64,000 bases of DNA from Halomonas chromatireducens (GCF_001545155.1 NZ_CP014226.1:2139466-2203465), one strand, 5' to 3'; positions 51,618 to 61,323 are shown, numbered from the stretch's first letter. Program-made: numbers and translations. Notes: generated by a model from the sequence alone, not told the origin.

Positions 51618-53105
51618 TCAGGGCGCGCTTTTTACTCGCTCCACCGCTGCCAGCCAGCCCTGATAGAGCCGCTCCCGCTCCGCCTCTGGCATCTGCGGCA
51701 GGAAACTCTGCTCACAGCGCCAGAGGTCGGCGATTTCGTCCAGGTCCCGATACCAGCCGAGATGCAGGCCTGCCATGTAGGCGGCACCTAGCGCCGTGGT
51801 CTCGAGCACTGTTGGCCGGTCGACCTGTACGTCCAGCGTGTCAGCCAGGAACTGAACCAGCCAGCTGTTGCTGACCATCCCGCCATCGACACGAAGCTTG
51901 CCCGGGGTTGCCTCCATGTCGTCGCGCATGCAGGCCTGTAGATCCCGGGTCTGGTAGCAGACGGCCTGCAGGCCGGCGGCAACGATCTCGGCAATGCCGG
52001 TATCCCGAGTCAGACCGAAGATTGCTCCGCGCGCTTTCGGATCCCAGTGCGGCGCCCCAAGGCCGGTAAAGGCCGGCACCAGATAGACGCTGTGACCATC
52101 CCGGGTCTCGCGAGCCAGCGCCTCGGTCTCGGAGGCATTGTCGAACAGCTTGAGACCGTCGCGCAGCCACTGAACGGCGGCCCCGGCCACGAAGATGCTG
52201 CCTTCCATGGCATAGGTAGGCTTGCCATCGATACGATAGGCCACGGTGGTCAGCAACCGATTCCGCGAGACGGCAGCCTTGTCTCCCGTATTGACGATCA
52301 TGAAGCAGCCGGTGCCGTAGGTGCTCTTGCCCATGCCCGGCTGGAAGCAGGCCTGCCCGACCAGGGCGGCCTGCTGGTCGCCGATGACACCACCGATCGG
52401 CAGCGCCTCTCCCAGCAGGCACGCCTCGGTATGACCGAAGTTGGCGCTACTGTCGCGGACCTCGGGCAACAGCGCCGCAGGAATATCAAACAACGCAAGG
52501 AGTTCGTCATCCCACTGCTGGGTATGGATATTGAACAGCATGGTTCGGGACGCATTGGTGGCGTCGGTGGCATGCACCTGGCCGCCGGTAAGACGCCAGA
52601 GCAGGAAAGTATCCACGGTGCCGAAGGCCAGCTCGCCCTGCTCGGCGCGCTTGCGAGCACCCTCGACGTTGTCCAGCAACCAGGAAAGCTTGGTCGCCGA
52701 AAAATAGGGATCGATCAACAGTCCGGTACGCGCCTGCACCAGCTCCGAATGTCCCTGGTCCCGTAGCCTCTGGCAAGCGTCTGCCGTGCGGCGGTCCTGC
52801 CAGACGATGGCGTTGTAGATCGGCTCACCGGTGTGCCGGTCCCATAGCAGGGTGGTTTCACGCTGGTTAGTGATGCCGATGCCAGCAATGCATGACAATG
52901 GCTCATCGCTCTTCTTGACCACCTCTCTACACGTGGCCAACACCGTATTCCAGATCGCCTCGGGGTCGTGCTCGATCCAGCCGTCGTGAGGAAATAGCTG
53001 GGGAAACTCTTGCTGAGCGACGTGAGCCACATTGCCGGTGCGGTCGAAGAGGATGGCCCGGGAGCTGGTTGTCCCCTGGTCGATGGCAAGCAGGTAGTCG
53101 GCCAT
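51618..53105 (-). CDS. glpK: Glycerol kinase
   Basis: 495 residues, FGGY family; phosphorylates glycerol to sn-glycerol-3-phosphate. Motifs: [119 protein letters not shown] and [17 protein letters not shown]. The start at 53105 (MADYLLAID) is set by homology; a GlpR-like site covers the leader. It is divergent from glpR. No glpF gene is adjacent. Confidence 0.96.
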   Translation of the reverse strand: MADYLLAIDQGTTSSRAILFDRTGNVAHVAQQEFPQLFPHDGWIEHDPEAIWNTVLATCREVVKKSDEPLSCIAGIGITNQRETTLLWDRHTGEPIYNAIVWQDRRTADACQRLRDQGHSELVQARTGLLIDPYFSATKLSWLLDNVEGARKRAEQGELAFGTVDTFLLWRLTGGQVHATDATNASRTMLFNIHTQQWDDELLALFDIPAALLPEVRDSSANFGHTEACLLGEALPIGGVIGDQQAALVGQACFQPGMGKSTYGTGCFMIVNTGDKAAVSRNRLLTTVAYRIDGKPTYAMEGSIFVAGAAVQWLRDGLKLFDNASETEALARETRDGHSVYLVPAFTGLGAPHWDPKARGAIFGLTRDTGIAEIVAAGLQAVCYQTRDLQACMRDDMEATPGKLRVDGGMVSNSWLVQFLADTLDVQVDRPTVLETTALGAAYMAGLHLGWYRDLDEIADLWRCEQSFLPQMPEAERERLYQGWLAAVERVKSAP

Positions 53106-53122
53106 GATATGTCCTGTCATTG

Positions 53123-53140
53123 TATGTTCGTTTATGATCA
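53123..53140. promoter_or_regulatory. GlpR operator before glpK
   Basis: TATGTTCGTTTATGATCA contains the half-site ATGTTCG typical of GlpR operators, 18 bases upstream of the glpK start. Confidence 0.6.
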
Positions 53141-53253
53141 CCAAGGGTACTGCAGTGTGTTCGCATTGCTCTACGACTTTCGACGCAGCCCCCACCGCCT
53201 CTGCCGCTAACTCGCCGAATGGCTTACAATCTCGGGATCGCTAGGGAGCCGAC

Positions 53254-54012
53254 ATGAATCAACAACAACGCCAGGATGCCATCGTCGATTTGGTCCGCCG
53301 TCAGGGCTATGCCAGCATCGAACAGCTTACGGAACACTTCGCCGTCACCCCGCAGACGGTGAGACGCGACCTCAATGCCCTGGCAGAAGAAGGTATGATA
53401 CGCCGCGTTCACGGTGGAGCTGGCCTGGAGTCGAGTACCGTCAATACCGCCTACAGCACCCGTAAGAACCTCAATCTCGAGGCCAAGCGACGCATTGCCA
53501 GTCTGGTGGCCAGCCACATTCCCGACCACGCTTCGCTCTTCATCAACATCGGTACCAGTAATGAAGTTGTGGCCGAAGCCCTGCTCGATCATCAGGGGTT
53601 GGAGGTGATCACCAACAATCTCAATGTCGCGGCCATCCTTCAGCACAAGGAAGACTTCAACGTCATCATAGCCGGGGGGCAGGTGCGCTCCCGCGACGGC
53701 GGCATCATCGGCGAAGCCACCATCGACTTCATCAACCAGTTCAAGGTCGATTACGGCATCATCGGTATCAGCGGTGTTGACGAGGATGGCTCACTGCTTG
53801 AGTTCGACTACCAGGAAGCCCGGGTAGCGCAGGCCATCATTCGGAACTCACGCCAGGTCTATCTCACCGCGGACCATTCCAAGTTCCATCGCAATCCGGT
53901 GGTACGCCAGGGCAATATCGCCCAGCTCGACGCCCTGTTCACCGATCGCCAGCCACCCGAAGCAATCGTACATTTGATGAAGGCACACGACGTGGCCCTG
54001 CACCTCGCCTGA
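53254..54012 (+). CDS. glpR: Glycerol-3-phosphate regulon repressor GlpR (DeoR family)
   Basis: 252 residues. DeoR helix-turn-helix at the N-terminus (RQDAIVDLVRRQGYASIEQLTEHFAVTPQTVRRDLNALAEEGMIRRVHGGA) and sugar-phosphate sensor domain (LFINIGTSNEVVAEALLDHQGLEVITNNLNVAAIL, IIAGGQVRSRDGGIIGEATIDFINQFKVDYGIIGISGVDEDGSLLEFDYQEARV). It is released by glycerol-3-phosphate. The start follows AGGGAGCC. It lies between its likely targets glpK and glpD. Confidence 0.95.
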   Translation: MNQQQRQDAIVDLVRRQGYASIEQLTEHFAVTPQTVRRDLNALAEEGMIRRVHGGAGLESSTVNTAYSTRKNLNLEAKRRIASLVASHIPDHASLFINIGTSNEVVAEALLDHQGLEVITNNLNVAAILQHKEDFNVIIAGGQVRSRDGGIIGEATIDFINQFKVDYGIIGISGVDEDGSLLEFDYQEARVAQAIIRNSRQVYLTADHSKFHRNPVVRQGNIAQLDALFTDRQPPEAIVHLMKAHDVALHLA

Positions 54013-54100
54013 TAGCACTGCGTTCGGCCAACCGCATGACTGCCCCACCCGCTTCTCTCCGGCGCCCCCTTGGAGCCGGCGTACTACACTTTTCCCCTTG

Positions 54101-54141
54101 ATGTTCGCTTTCGATTCATCTATGTTCGTTTTCAAACACGA
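54101..54141. promoter_or_regulatory. Two GlpR operators before glpD
   Basis: ATGTTCGCTTTCGATTCAT (54101-54119, a near palindrome) and TATGTTCGTTTTCAAACACG (from 54121) both carry the ATGTTCG element also found before glpK. Confidence 0.65.
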
Positions 54142-54187
54142 CATGATGCCTGGCGGTGTGACGCCAGCTTGACGGAGCTTGTATTCC

Positions 54188-55690
54188 ATGGCGGATACCC
54201 CACGCGACCTGCTCGACATGTACATCATCGGTGGCGGCATCAACGGCACGGGCATCGCCAACGATGCCGCCGGTCGCGGTCTTGCCGTCGGGCTCTGTGA
54301 GCAGGGCGACCTGGCAGGCGCCACTTCTTCAGCAAGCAGCAAGCTGATCCACGGCGGGCTTCGCTACCTGGAGCACCACGAGTTTCGCCTGGTAGGTGAA
54401 GCACTGCGGGAGAGGGAAACGCTGCTTAAGAAAGCGCCTCACATCATCTGGCCATTACGCTTCATTCTTCCCCATCGCTCGCACTTGCGCCCAGCCTGGA
54501 TGATCCGCGCCGGCCTGTTCCTGTACGACCATCTGGGCAAGCGCGAACAGCTTCCTGGCTCGCGAGGCGTTCGCTTCGACTCGGATTCGCCGCTGAAACC
54601 CGAAATCATGCGCGGTTTCGAATATTCGGACTGCTGGGTGGATGATGCCCGGCTGGTAGTCCTCAATGCCATACAAGCCCGCGAAAGCGGAGCCGAGGTT
54701 CTGGTTCGCACACGCTGCACTGCGGCCTACGAGGAGCAGGGCCACTGGTGCATTGAGCTCGAGGACATGCGAACCGGAAAGTGCTTGCGTCGCTATGCTC
54801 GCACCCTGGTCAATGCCGCTGGCCCCTGGGTGGAAAGCGTGATTCGGGAACAGACCCATCGCAGGTCACGCTATGCCATCCGCATGATTCAGGGTAGCCA
54901 CCTGATCGTGCCAAGGCTCAACGCGGATGACCGCGCCTATATCCTTCAGAACAGCGATAGGCGCATCGTATTCGTACTACCCTATGAAGATGACTTCAGT
55001 CTGGTGGGTACCACCGATCGCCACTACGAGGGCGACCCCGGCAAGGTGGCTATCTTCGAGGAGGAAGTGGATTACCTGCTCGGGGTCGTCAATGCCAATT
55101 TCCGCCGCCAACTGAGCCGAAGCGACATCATCCACTCCTTTTCCGGGGTGCGCCCCCTCTGCGACGACGAATCGGCCGACCCTTCGGCAATGACCCGTGA
55201 CTATACGCTGGCTTTCGATGAGCAAGGCGCCCCGCTGCTGTCGGTTTTCGGCGGCAAGATCACTACGTATCGCAAGCTGGCCGAGTCGGCACTCGAGATG
55301 CTCGCGCCTCGTTTTCCTGACATGGGCCGCCCCTGGACTGCAACCGCCGCGCTGCCCGGCGGAGACATCGCGAACCAGGTGGACTTCATCCAACGTCTGC
55401 TCGATACCTACCCCTGGCTAGGTGACGAGCGTGCCAGGCGCTTCGCCCGTAGCTACGGCAGCCTCTGCCTGCGCTTCCTGCGCGGGGCCACTTCGGAAGC
55501 CGATCTTGGCGAAGCGTTCGGTGCCGGGCTGACAGCCGCTGAAATCGACTACCTGATCGACCATGAGTGGGCAACGTGTATTGAGGATATCCTGTGGCGG
55601 CGCACCAAGCTGGGATTGCGCTTGACCCCTCGGCAGCAAAAAGCCTTGCTGCAGCATGTCGAGGCCCACTGCCAGGCGCTGGCGGCCTGA
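54188..55690 (+). CDS. glpD: Aerobic glycerol-3-phosphate dehydrogenase
   Basis: 500 residues, FAD-dependent and membrane associated; oxidises G3P to DHAP and passes electrons to quinone. FAD-binding YIIGGGINGTGIANDAAGRGLAVGLCEQGDLAGATSSASSKLIHGGLRYLEHHEFRLV, then NAAGPWVE, KGSHLIVPR-like QGSHLIVPRL, FVLPYEDDFSLVGTTD, FSGVRPLCDD and VFGGKITTYRKLAESAL. The ATG at 54188 has GGAG upstream; an in-frame start at 54179 is weaker. It completes a glpK/glpR/glpD glycerol unit. It converges on fumC. Confidence 0.96.
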   Translation: MADTPRDLLDMYIIGGGINGTGIANDAAGRGLAVGLCEQGDLAGATSSASSKLIHGGLRYLEHHEFRLVGEALRERETLLKKAPHIIWPLRFILPHRSHLRPAWMIRAGLFLYDHLGKREQLPGSRGVRFDSDSPLKPEIMRGFEYSDCWVDDARLVVLNAIQARESGAEVLVRTRCTAAYEEQGHWCIELEDMRTGKCLRRYARTLVNAAGPWVESVIREQTHRRSRYAIRMIQGSHLIVPRLNADDRAYILQNSDRRIVFVLPYEDDFSLVGTTDRHYEGDPGKVAIFEEEVDYLLGVVNANFRRQLSRSDIIHSFSGVRPLCDDESADPSAMTRDYTLAFDEQGAPLLSVFGGKITTYRKLAESALEMLAPRFPDMGRPWTATAALPGGDIANQVDFIQRLLDTYPWLGDERARRFARSYGSLCLRFLRGATSEADLGEAFGAGLTAAEIDYLIDHEWATCIEDILWRRTKLGLRLTPRQQKALLQHVEAHCQALAA

Positions 55691-55704
55691 GCAACGATAC
55701 CGCC

Positions 55705-57084
55705 TTACTCGGGGATCCCCCCACGGGTCAGGCTGTCGGGATTCAGCAATCGCTCCAGCTCCTCGCGACTCAGGTCAGTCTGCTCCTCAGCCACATCGAT
55801 GATGGGTCGGCCCGCCTGGTAGGCTTGCTTGGCGATGGCCGCCGCGGCATCGTAGCCGAGGACACCGTTGAGCGCGGTAACCAGGATCGGGTTGCGCGCC
55901 AGTGGCGCGGCCAGGCTCTCCTCTCGCACCTTGAAGGTGGCAATGGCGCGGTCGGCCAGCAAGCGTGCTGTGTTGCTCATCAAGGTAATCGACGTCAGCA
56001 GATTGTAGGCCACGAGGGGCAGCATGACGTTCAACTGGAAGTTGCCACTCTGGCCAGCCACGGTCACCGCGGCGTCCAGGCCGATCACCTGTGTCGCTGC
56101 CTGAGCAGCCGACTCGGGGATAACCGGGTTGACCTTGCCCGGCATGATGGAGCTTCCGGGCTGCAGGGCTTCCAGCTCGATCTCACCCAGGCCGGCAAGC
56201 GGCCCCGAGTTCATCCAGCGCAGATCATTGGCAATCTTCATCACCACGCACGCCAGCCCCTTTAGCTGCCCGGAGAGCTCAACGGCACTATCCTGTGATG
56301 CGATGCTGGCGAAGAAACTGTCGTTGGGTTCCAGGGAGAGCCCCGTCTGCTCACTGAGTTCACGAGCAATGCGCTCGGCAAACTCGGGGTGTGCATTGAT
56401 GCCGGTACCCACTGCCGTACCGCCCTGGGCGATCCGGCAGAGACGCAGCATGGCGCTGTCGAGTCGTTCGATGGCCTGGCCCAACTGGCTCGACCAACCG
56501 CCCAGCTCCTGGCTCAGGCGCAGCGGCATGGCATCCATCAGGTGGGTACGCCCGGTCTTCACGACCCCATCGAGCTCCAAGGCCCTCTCATCAATGATCG
56601 CCCGCAGATGCACCAGCGCGGGTCGCAGTCGCGTCGTCACCTCCAGTGCAGCAGAGAGATGGATGGCCGTGGGGATGACGTCATTGCTCGACTGGCCCAT
56701 ATTGACATGATCGTTGGGGCCAACCGTCAATTCATCGCGACTTGCCAGATGGGCGATTACTTCGTTGACGTTCATGTTACTCGAGGTACCGGAGCCGGTC
56801 TGGAAGACATCCACCGGAAACTGGCTGTCGTGATTGCCTTCGATGATCGCTTCGGCTGCATCGATAATAGCCTCGGCTCGCTCGGCATCCAGCAGTTGCA
56901 GGTCTCGATTAACCCGGGCCGCCGCCAGCTTGATTCGCGCAATGGCGTAGATGAAGGCTAGTGGCATCTCTTGCCCGGAGACCGGAAAGTTATTGATCGC
57001 CCGCTGTGTCTGGGGGCCATACAGGGCGTCCTGCGGCACCTTCAGCTCACCCATGCTGTCACGTTCGATACGATGGTCGCTCAT
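55705..57084 (-). CDS. fumC: Fumarate hydratase class II
   Basis: 459 residues, iron-independent fumarase. Motifs: PQDALYGPQTQRAINNFPVSG, FQTGSGTSSNMNVNEVIA, GPNDHVNMGQSSNDVIPTAIH, VKTGRTHLMDAMPLRLSQELGGW, GGTAVGTGINAHPEF and the signature GSSIMPGKVNPVIPE (the family usually has GSSIMPGKVNPTQ/VPE). The start at 57084 follows GGGAGGGGAG. Together with acnB it is one of two TCA-cycle genes in the window. Confidence 0.95.
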   Translation of the reverse strand: MSDHRIERDSMGELKVPQDALYGPQTQRAINNFPVSGQEMPLAFIYAIARIKLAAARVNRDLQLLDAERAEAIIDAAEAIIEGNHDSQFPVDVFQTGSGTSSNMNVNEVIAHLASRDELTVGPNDHVNMGQSSNDVIPTAIHLSAALEVTTRLRPALVHLRAIIDERALELDGVVKTGRTHLMDAMPLRLSQELGGWSSQLGQAIERLDSAMLRLCRIAQGGTAVGTGINAHPEFAERIARELSEQTGLSLEPNDSFFASIASQDSAVELSGQLKGLACVVMKIANDLRWMNSGPLAGLGEIELEALQPGSSIMPGKVNPVIPESAAQAATQVIGLDAAVTVAGQSGNFQLNVMLPLVAYNLLTSITLMSNTARLLADRAIATFKVREESLAAPLARNPILVTALNGVLGYDAAAAIAKQAYQAGRPIIDVAEEQTDLSREELERLLNPDSLTRGGIPE

Positions 57085-57466
57085 CTCCCCTCCTCCCTGT
57101 CGGTACTGCCCTGCCAACAACACGCTTGGCCAAGACTCATGGCCAAGGCTTTTACCATGGTCGCCACTGACACCACTTGCAAGGGCATCAGGCACCTCGC
57201 CCGTGCAGGAGCGCCAAGCACGACGCAAACCTGAAGCGCCCCTTCGGCTCCGTTATTACAAAGCAAAACAGTAACAGAAGAACCAAACATCAAATTATTA
57301 CATAACTAATATCGATGATGAGTTTCTTCAGTTTCATTATTCAAGTTTCTCCATTCGTCCCATTTCTTGATACCTATCGTGGAAACTAAAGTCTCAGTCA
57401 AACTAGGATTGCCTCACTGAAGCCCACTCAGCTCAGGATCAATAAGACGATAACGGAATGATATAC
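57085..57466. promoter_or_regulatory. Intergenic region with a candidate FNR-type box
   Basis: No gene seen. GC content drops markedly after about 57250. TTGAT-ACCT-ATCGT at 57367-57380 matches the FNR/Anr pattern TTGAT-N4-ATCAA at 8 of 10 positions, about 87 bases before the next ATG, a reasonable place for activation. An fnr-like gene is just beyond that gene. Confidence 0.4.
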
Positions 57467-57994
57467 ATGAACAACTTGACAGCACTCACGCTCCTGCCAC
57501 AGGAACAGCTCAGTATTGCCTACACCCATGAAACGGGGGAGCTGAACCGTTACCGGCGGCTGGCACTCAGCTTCCTGCCGATCGCTCCCCATATCAGTCG
57601 CCTGATGGCCGCCCTTGGCATAGAGTGCGAAGAGCGCATCCAGACGTTGCGCAACGTGGCCAGACAACTGGAACTCGAAGCCTGCGTCTCCCTGAACCCG
57701 CCCCGGGAATCACCGTTCCTGCCGCGCTCGCCCCAGCACTTCTTCGTGGTGGATGATGCCATGAGCCGGGATGCTCTGATGGCAACCGAGGATGCCGCCG
57801 AGGTCACATGCCGGCTCTTTGCCTGGCTGCTGGAAACCAATGCGACGCCGGAGCTGCATCGCCCCTTGCAGGCTTTCGTTGCCCAGAAGAACAACGAATA
57901 CCGCATCATTCAAGAGCTACGAGAACCAGGCCGACCGATCTGGACCAGCCGCATGCCACAGCCCGTCAAGGCAACCAGTGCGATTGCGATATAG
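57467..57994 (+). CDS. Uncharacterised 175-residue protein next to fnr
   Basis: Not recognised with certainty. It is largely helical, with TGELNRYRRLALSFLPIAPHISRLMAALGIECEERIQTLRNVARQLELEACVSLN early, a proline-rich loop (NPPRESPFLPRSPQHFF), then AEVTCRLFAWLLETNATPELHRPLQAFVAQKNNEYRIIQEL. The pattern of Glu/His-bearing helices recalls ferritin-like or rubrerythrin-type bundles, but I cannot identify a full metal site. The ATG at 57467 is 9 bases from GGA; the ATG at 57458 is too close to it. Convergent with an fnr-type gene and with a possible FNR box upstream, so it may be an oxygen-controlled stress protein (inference). Confidence 0.6.
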   Translation: MNNLTALTLLPQEQLSIAYTHETGELNRYRRLALSFLPIAPHISRLMAALGIECEERIQTLRNVARQLELEACVSLNPPRESPFLPRSPQHFFVVDDAMSRDALMATEDAAEVTCRLFAWLLETNATPELHRPLQAFVAQKNNEYRIIQELREPGRPIWTSRMPQPVKATSAIAI

Positions 57995-58050
57995 CGGCAG
58001 CGGGAACACTCTGCGCAGCGGGTACCGAACCCGCTGCGCCCGGCGCCCCA

Positions 58051-58809
58051 CTAGGCTTCACGCTGGCGGTGGCGCCGGCCGTTGGCTGCCGCGAGGCTCT
58101 TCAGCCCCTCGAAATCGAGAATCAGGAACTCATGGCCGCTCACATCCAGTAGATTCTGCCGCTGGTAGCTCACCAGCACCCGACCCACGGTTTCCGGGGT
58201 CAGCCCCAGGTGGCTGGCGATATCGCTTCGCGACAGGGCCAGGCGGAAGTGGTGAGGCGAATAGCCCCGGAGCCGGAACCGCTCGGAAACGGCCAACAAA
58301 AAGCTGGCCAACCGAACTTCAGCCGTTCTACGCAGGAGCAGGGTTAGTCTCAGTCGCTCATCGTGCATCGCCTGGCTCAGGTAGCGAGGAAAAAGTCGAC
58401 GTATCCCAGCGGAGCGAGTGCAAAGCTGGTCGAGCTGTTCGTACGGGATCTCGCATACACCGGTGGTTTCCAGGGCAACAAGCGACCCTGGATACGCACC
58501 CTCACCGATGGCGTCCAACCCAACCAGATCGCCAGGCAGACACAGCGCCGTGACGATATATTCGTCGCTGTCGGTCACGACGACCTGCTTGAGGCTACCC
58601 GTAAGGACGGCAAACAGGCGGTCGAATGCCGCTCCCTGGCTCGCCAGGACCTGGCGTTTTTCGAGCGTCTCGGCCGGGCGAACGATGCGACTGAACAAGG
58701 CCCTCTCTTCCAAGGGAAGGTCCGCAATTAGGCAAAGGTAATTGAGCCGGCATGAGAGACAGCTCAGTGCATCCGGATCACGGCTATAGATCTTGCCTTT
58801 ACTCGTCAT
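58051..58809 (-). CDS. fnr: Fnr/Anr-type oxygen-sensing transcriptional regulator
   Basis: 252 residues, Crp/Fnr family. Cysteines C17, C20, C26 (CLSCRLNYLC) and C119 (TGVCEIPYEQL) have the spacing of E. coli FNR (20/23/29/122), so a [4Fe-4S] oxygen sensor is expected. Cyclic-nucleotide-like beta-roll: FDRLFAVLTGSLKQVVVTDSDEYIVTALCLPGDLVGLDAIG. DNA-binding helix: LSRSDIASHLGLTPETVGRVLVSYQRQNLLDV, with the E-x-x-S/G-R recognition pattern. It activates anaerobic genes through TTGAT-N4-ATCAA sites. Confidence 0.94.
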   Translation of the reverse strand: MTSKGKIYSRDPDALSCLSCRLNYLCLIADLPLEERALFSRIVRPAETLEKRQVLASQGAAFDRLFAVLTGSLKQVVVTDSDEYIVTALCLPGDLVGLDAIGEGAYPGSLVALETTGVCEIPYEQLDQLCTRSAGIRRLFPRYLSQAMHDERLRLTLLLRRTAEVRLASFLLAVSERFRLRGYSPHHFRLALSRSDIASHLGLTPETVGRVLVSYQRQNLLDVSGHEFLILDFEGLKSLAAANGRRHRQREA

Positions 58810-59070
58810 GACACCCCCCTATCCTGCTGGATTCAAAGGGATTGCCATGAGAAGTATAGAAGATGGCGGGGGTGGTGAAAGGTGGAAACCGTCATGCTTC
58901 GATGTAACGAGTAGGCAGTGAAACTAGCTGGGGGGATGATGAAAACCATGCAGCAGAGCATGACACACAAAACTAGCATTATTGCTGCATCGCGTTACCA
59001 ACAGGGAGCTCGTGCCAGGGCTAGAAGGCACGAAAGAAATGAAAGGCACCAGAATGGAGGGGGCACGACA

Positions 59071-59745
59071 ATGCTATCGTCGAAATGGCTTACACCGGAT
59101 TGTCTATCCAGCCTCGGCAGCAATGCTGGCACAGTGGTGATGAGCCTTTGGGAGTTTTTCCCCGAACAGATGTTTCTAGCGCGAATCGAAGGTGGCGAAG
59201 CCTTTGTCATCGAGGCAGTCAATCCCGCACAGCAAGCCCAGTTGGGCAGCAAGCTGACTTGGGTAGGCAAAAATTTGGCCCACCTGCTCCCTTCACCCTT
59301 CGGCGATGATGTGATAGCCCACTGCATACGTTGTATGAAAGACGCGATGCCGGTTCGCTATGAGGCAACCTGCTGCTTGCTGGACAAGGAAGGCAAACAA
59401 CGCCAGGTCCGCCGACAGCTCCTCTTGGTCCCGATCGCCAACCCACTGGGTGTTTTGACGCACCTGCTCGGTATCATCCATGACTCACCCTCGAATACCT
59501 GCACACAGCACGATTCACAGGCGCTGGAAGGGGAACTGGAGCGCCGAGTCATGGAGCGCACGAGCGAGCTGATGGCCGCCAACCTCCGACTGACCTACCA
59601 GGCCACCCATGACTGCCTCACGGAAACCTACAATCGACGCCATCTCCTCGAACTGGCCGACAACGAGTTCCGCAGGTCCGTGCGTTACGATCTATCGTTG
59701 TGCCTGATGATGCTAGACATAGACATTTATCAGACCATCTATTAG
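59071..59745 (+). pseudogene. PAS-GGDEF diguanylate cyclase, 3'-truncated
   Basis: The ATG at 59071 follows GGAGGGGGC. Residues about 20-135 form a PAS-like sensor (VVMSLWEFFPEQMFLARIEGGEAFVIEAVNPAQQAQL, LLVPIANPLGVLTHLLGIIHD). A coiled stretch (LEGELERRVMERTSELMAANLRL) leads into the GGDEF start (THDCLTETYNRRHLLELADNEFRRSVRYDLSLCLMMLDID). Homology then ends: the expected HFKxINDxYGHxxGD and GGDEF active-site loop are replaced by IYQTIY and a stop. It cannot make c-di-GMP. The break is also where GC content falls sharply. Confidence 0.85.
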
Positions 59746-59841
59746 TTCACAAACTTTATCACTACTAAGTATCGCTGGAATAGTTACGCGAACCGCACTT
59801 GAAAATGTGTCCAAACAGATGTGAATTAATTCTACCTTATA

Positions 59842-60565
59842 CTACATCACTGCCGCTAAAATTTTGGAGCATTCAAGTTGTTTGTTATCTCTTATATGAA
59901 CGTTAATGTCGCATATACAGCTTGTCGCTCCATCGATTTTTTCTGATTTATCTGCCCATCTCCGTCTGAGTGAATAGATAGATACAATATATCTCAACCC
60001 TCGTGGAGCAGTTCCGATTTTCGCCCATTGGTTTGTAGCAATTTCTTTGAACGAAAATGCTTCTAGATCAATATGTTTCTTTGCAACTGCATTCCTATAA
60101 GGAGGTAGTATCGGCTGCAAATAATTATAATCAGTGCAAAACCTACAGAATCCGTTACCAATACCCCTCATCAGCTGCAATAATCTTTCAACATCGTCCG
60201 CGTGGCCACTACTGAAATGAGCAACTCTGTTCCTTATATGCACAATCTCATCTAGCTTTACTTCCCGTATATTCTTTGGAGACAAATACTCTGAGAATGA
60301 ATTCCAGTTATTTTTGAATTATCTTAACGAGTTCAGTAAACGTGGTGAAACTTAGCGGCTTGCCATCGACTGTGGGTATATGAGTTAAGGCTTTATCTGA
60401 TTCATAGGTTTTTAGTTTTATCAAACTTGAACCAGCTTTACCTTTCTTCGATTTTAATTCAACATACACCATTTCCTTCAGCCACTTTTCAAGCTGCCAA
60501 AGGCGGGCGTAAAAAACGAGGGTGTTTTCGTCAACCGTTGATATTTTATCTAATTCCGAGAACAT
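59842..60565 (-). pseudogene. HEPN-like (putative RNase) protein, frameshifted
   Basis: Two minus-strand frames, 60565-60308 (85 aa) and 60306-59842, join into one 240-residue protein if a single base is removed from the T5 run at 60311-60315 (A5 in the message). The merged length of 723 nt is an exact multiple of three. The joined centre reads FTELVKIIQ-NNWNSFSEYLSPKNIREVKLDEIVHIRNRVAHFSSGH, an HEPN-type helix with R-x4-H (R111, H116), as in Swt1/abortive-infection RNases. The second half is unrecognised. Codon and base use are AT-rich compared with neighbours, suggesting acquisition. It may be a real pseudogene or a read error. Confidence 0.6.
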
Positions 60566-61218
60566 AGCTACTCACTCTAATTGGAAGCTAACAGTGCATG
60601 TCCTGATATTGGATGAACACATCTGCGCGTTCTACAATTTTATCCAGTGCGCCTTTATACGTTTAAATGTTAATTTCATACGAATGTAAGTATAGCTCGG
60701 CTACCTATGCAGAATTCGCGTGCCTGCACGTTTTGTCGGAACCAATATACTGTATGCGTATCAACTTATTTAAAGAAGCCAAGCTTGGAGGTGCCCCCTG
60801 CCCCTCAGTTCATGGATAAGGTGATGGCGACCATTCTCGAGAAGCACTGCAGGGTCCTGCACAAGAAGTGCATGTCAGGAAAATTCGTGCGGTGCAGGAA
60901 ATGCCGGGGTGGGTAGCCCGCTGGGTTGATTCGGGAATTTCAGGGACGCTACCGCCCTGCTGGCAGAACGAATGATAATCTCCCTCATCCCTAATGCGGC
61001 ATCCCTGAGTACATTTTGGTACGTAAGCCACCTTTGTAGCTTTTTTACCTACCGTAACCAAGCAAGACGTGCAGGGCAACGCCTACCAAGACAGCATCAG
61101 GAAAATATTTGAGCGGCGTTGCCTTTAGGCATACGCCGTTTGCAGGCTAGCCAATTAGTCCGATGCTACGCCGCGGTGATGACACACGTGCCATGGACTG
61201 GATTGGCTGTCTCATGAT
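60566..61218. other. AT-rich non-coding stretch with a hairpin
   Basis: I see no supported gene. A 69-codon frame at 60707-60916 has cysteine pairs near its end (CRVLHKKCMSGKFVRCRKC) but no ribosome-binding site or recognisable family. GGCAACGCC (61075-61083) and GGCGTTGCC (61115-61123) form a 9-bp inverted repeat with a 31-nt loop. Composition is intermediate between the AT-rich island and the core, perhaps decaying foreign DNA. Confidence 0.4.
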
Positions 61219-61232
61219 TTGACAATGGTCAA
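61219..61232. promoter_or_regulatory. FNR/CRP-family-like palindrome
   Basis: TTGAC-AATG-GTCAA is a perfect palindrome close to the FNR box TTGAT-N4-ATCAA, about 92 bases before the histidine-phosphatase start. Confidence 0.4.
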
Positions 61233-61323
61233 GTCTGGGTATGTTAGGCCAAGGAATGACTGGTTTTTCAACTCAACCACATGGCATATTTCATTTTTTT
61301 CATGAATGTAGAAAGGGGCTGCC

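Noticed and set aside
60707..60916. 69-codon frame with cysteine pairs
   Set aside because: No ribosome-binding site, no recognised family and low coding plausibility; mentioned only in the description of the gap.
61075..61123. Inverted repeat considered as an integron attC site
   Set aside because: The arms GGCAACGCC/GGCGTTGCC lack the RYYYAAC/GTTRRRY core sites, and there is no integrase.
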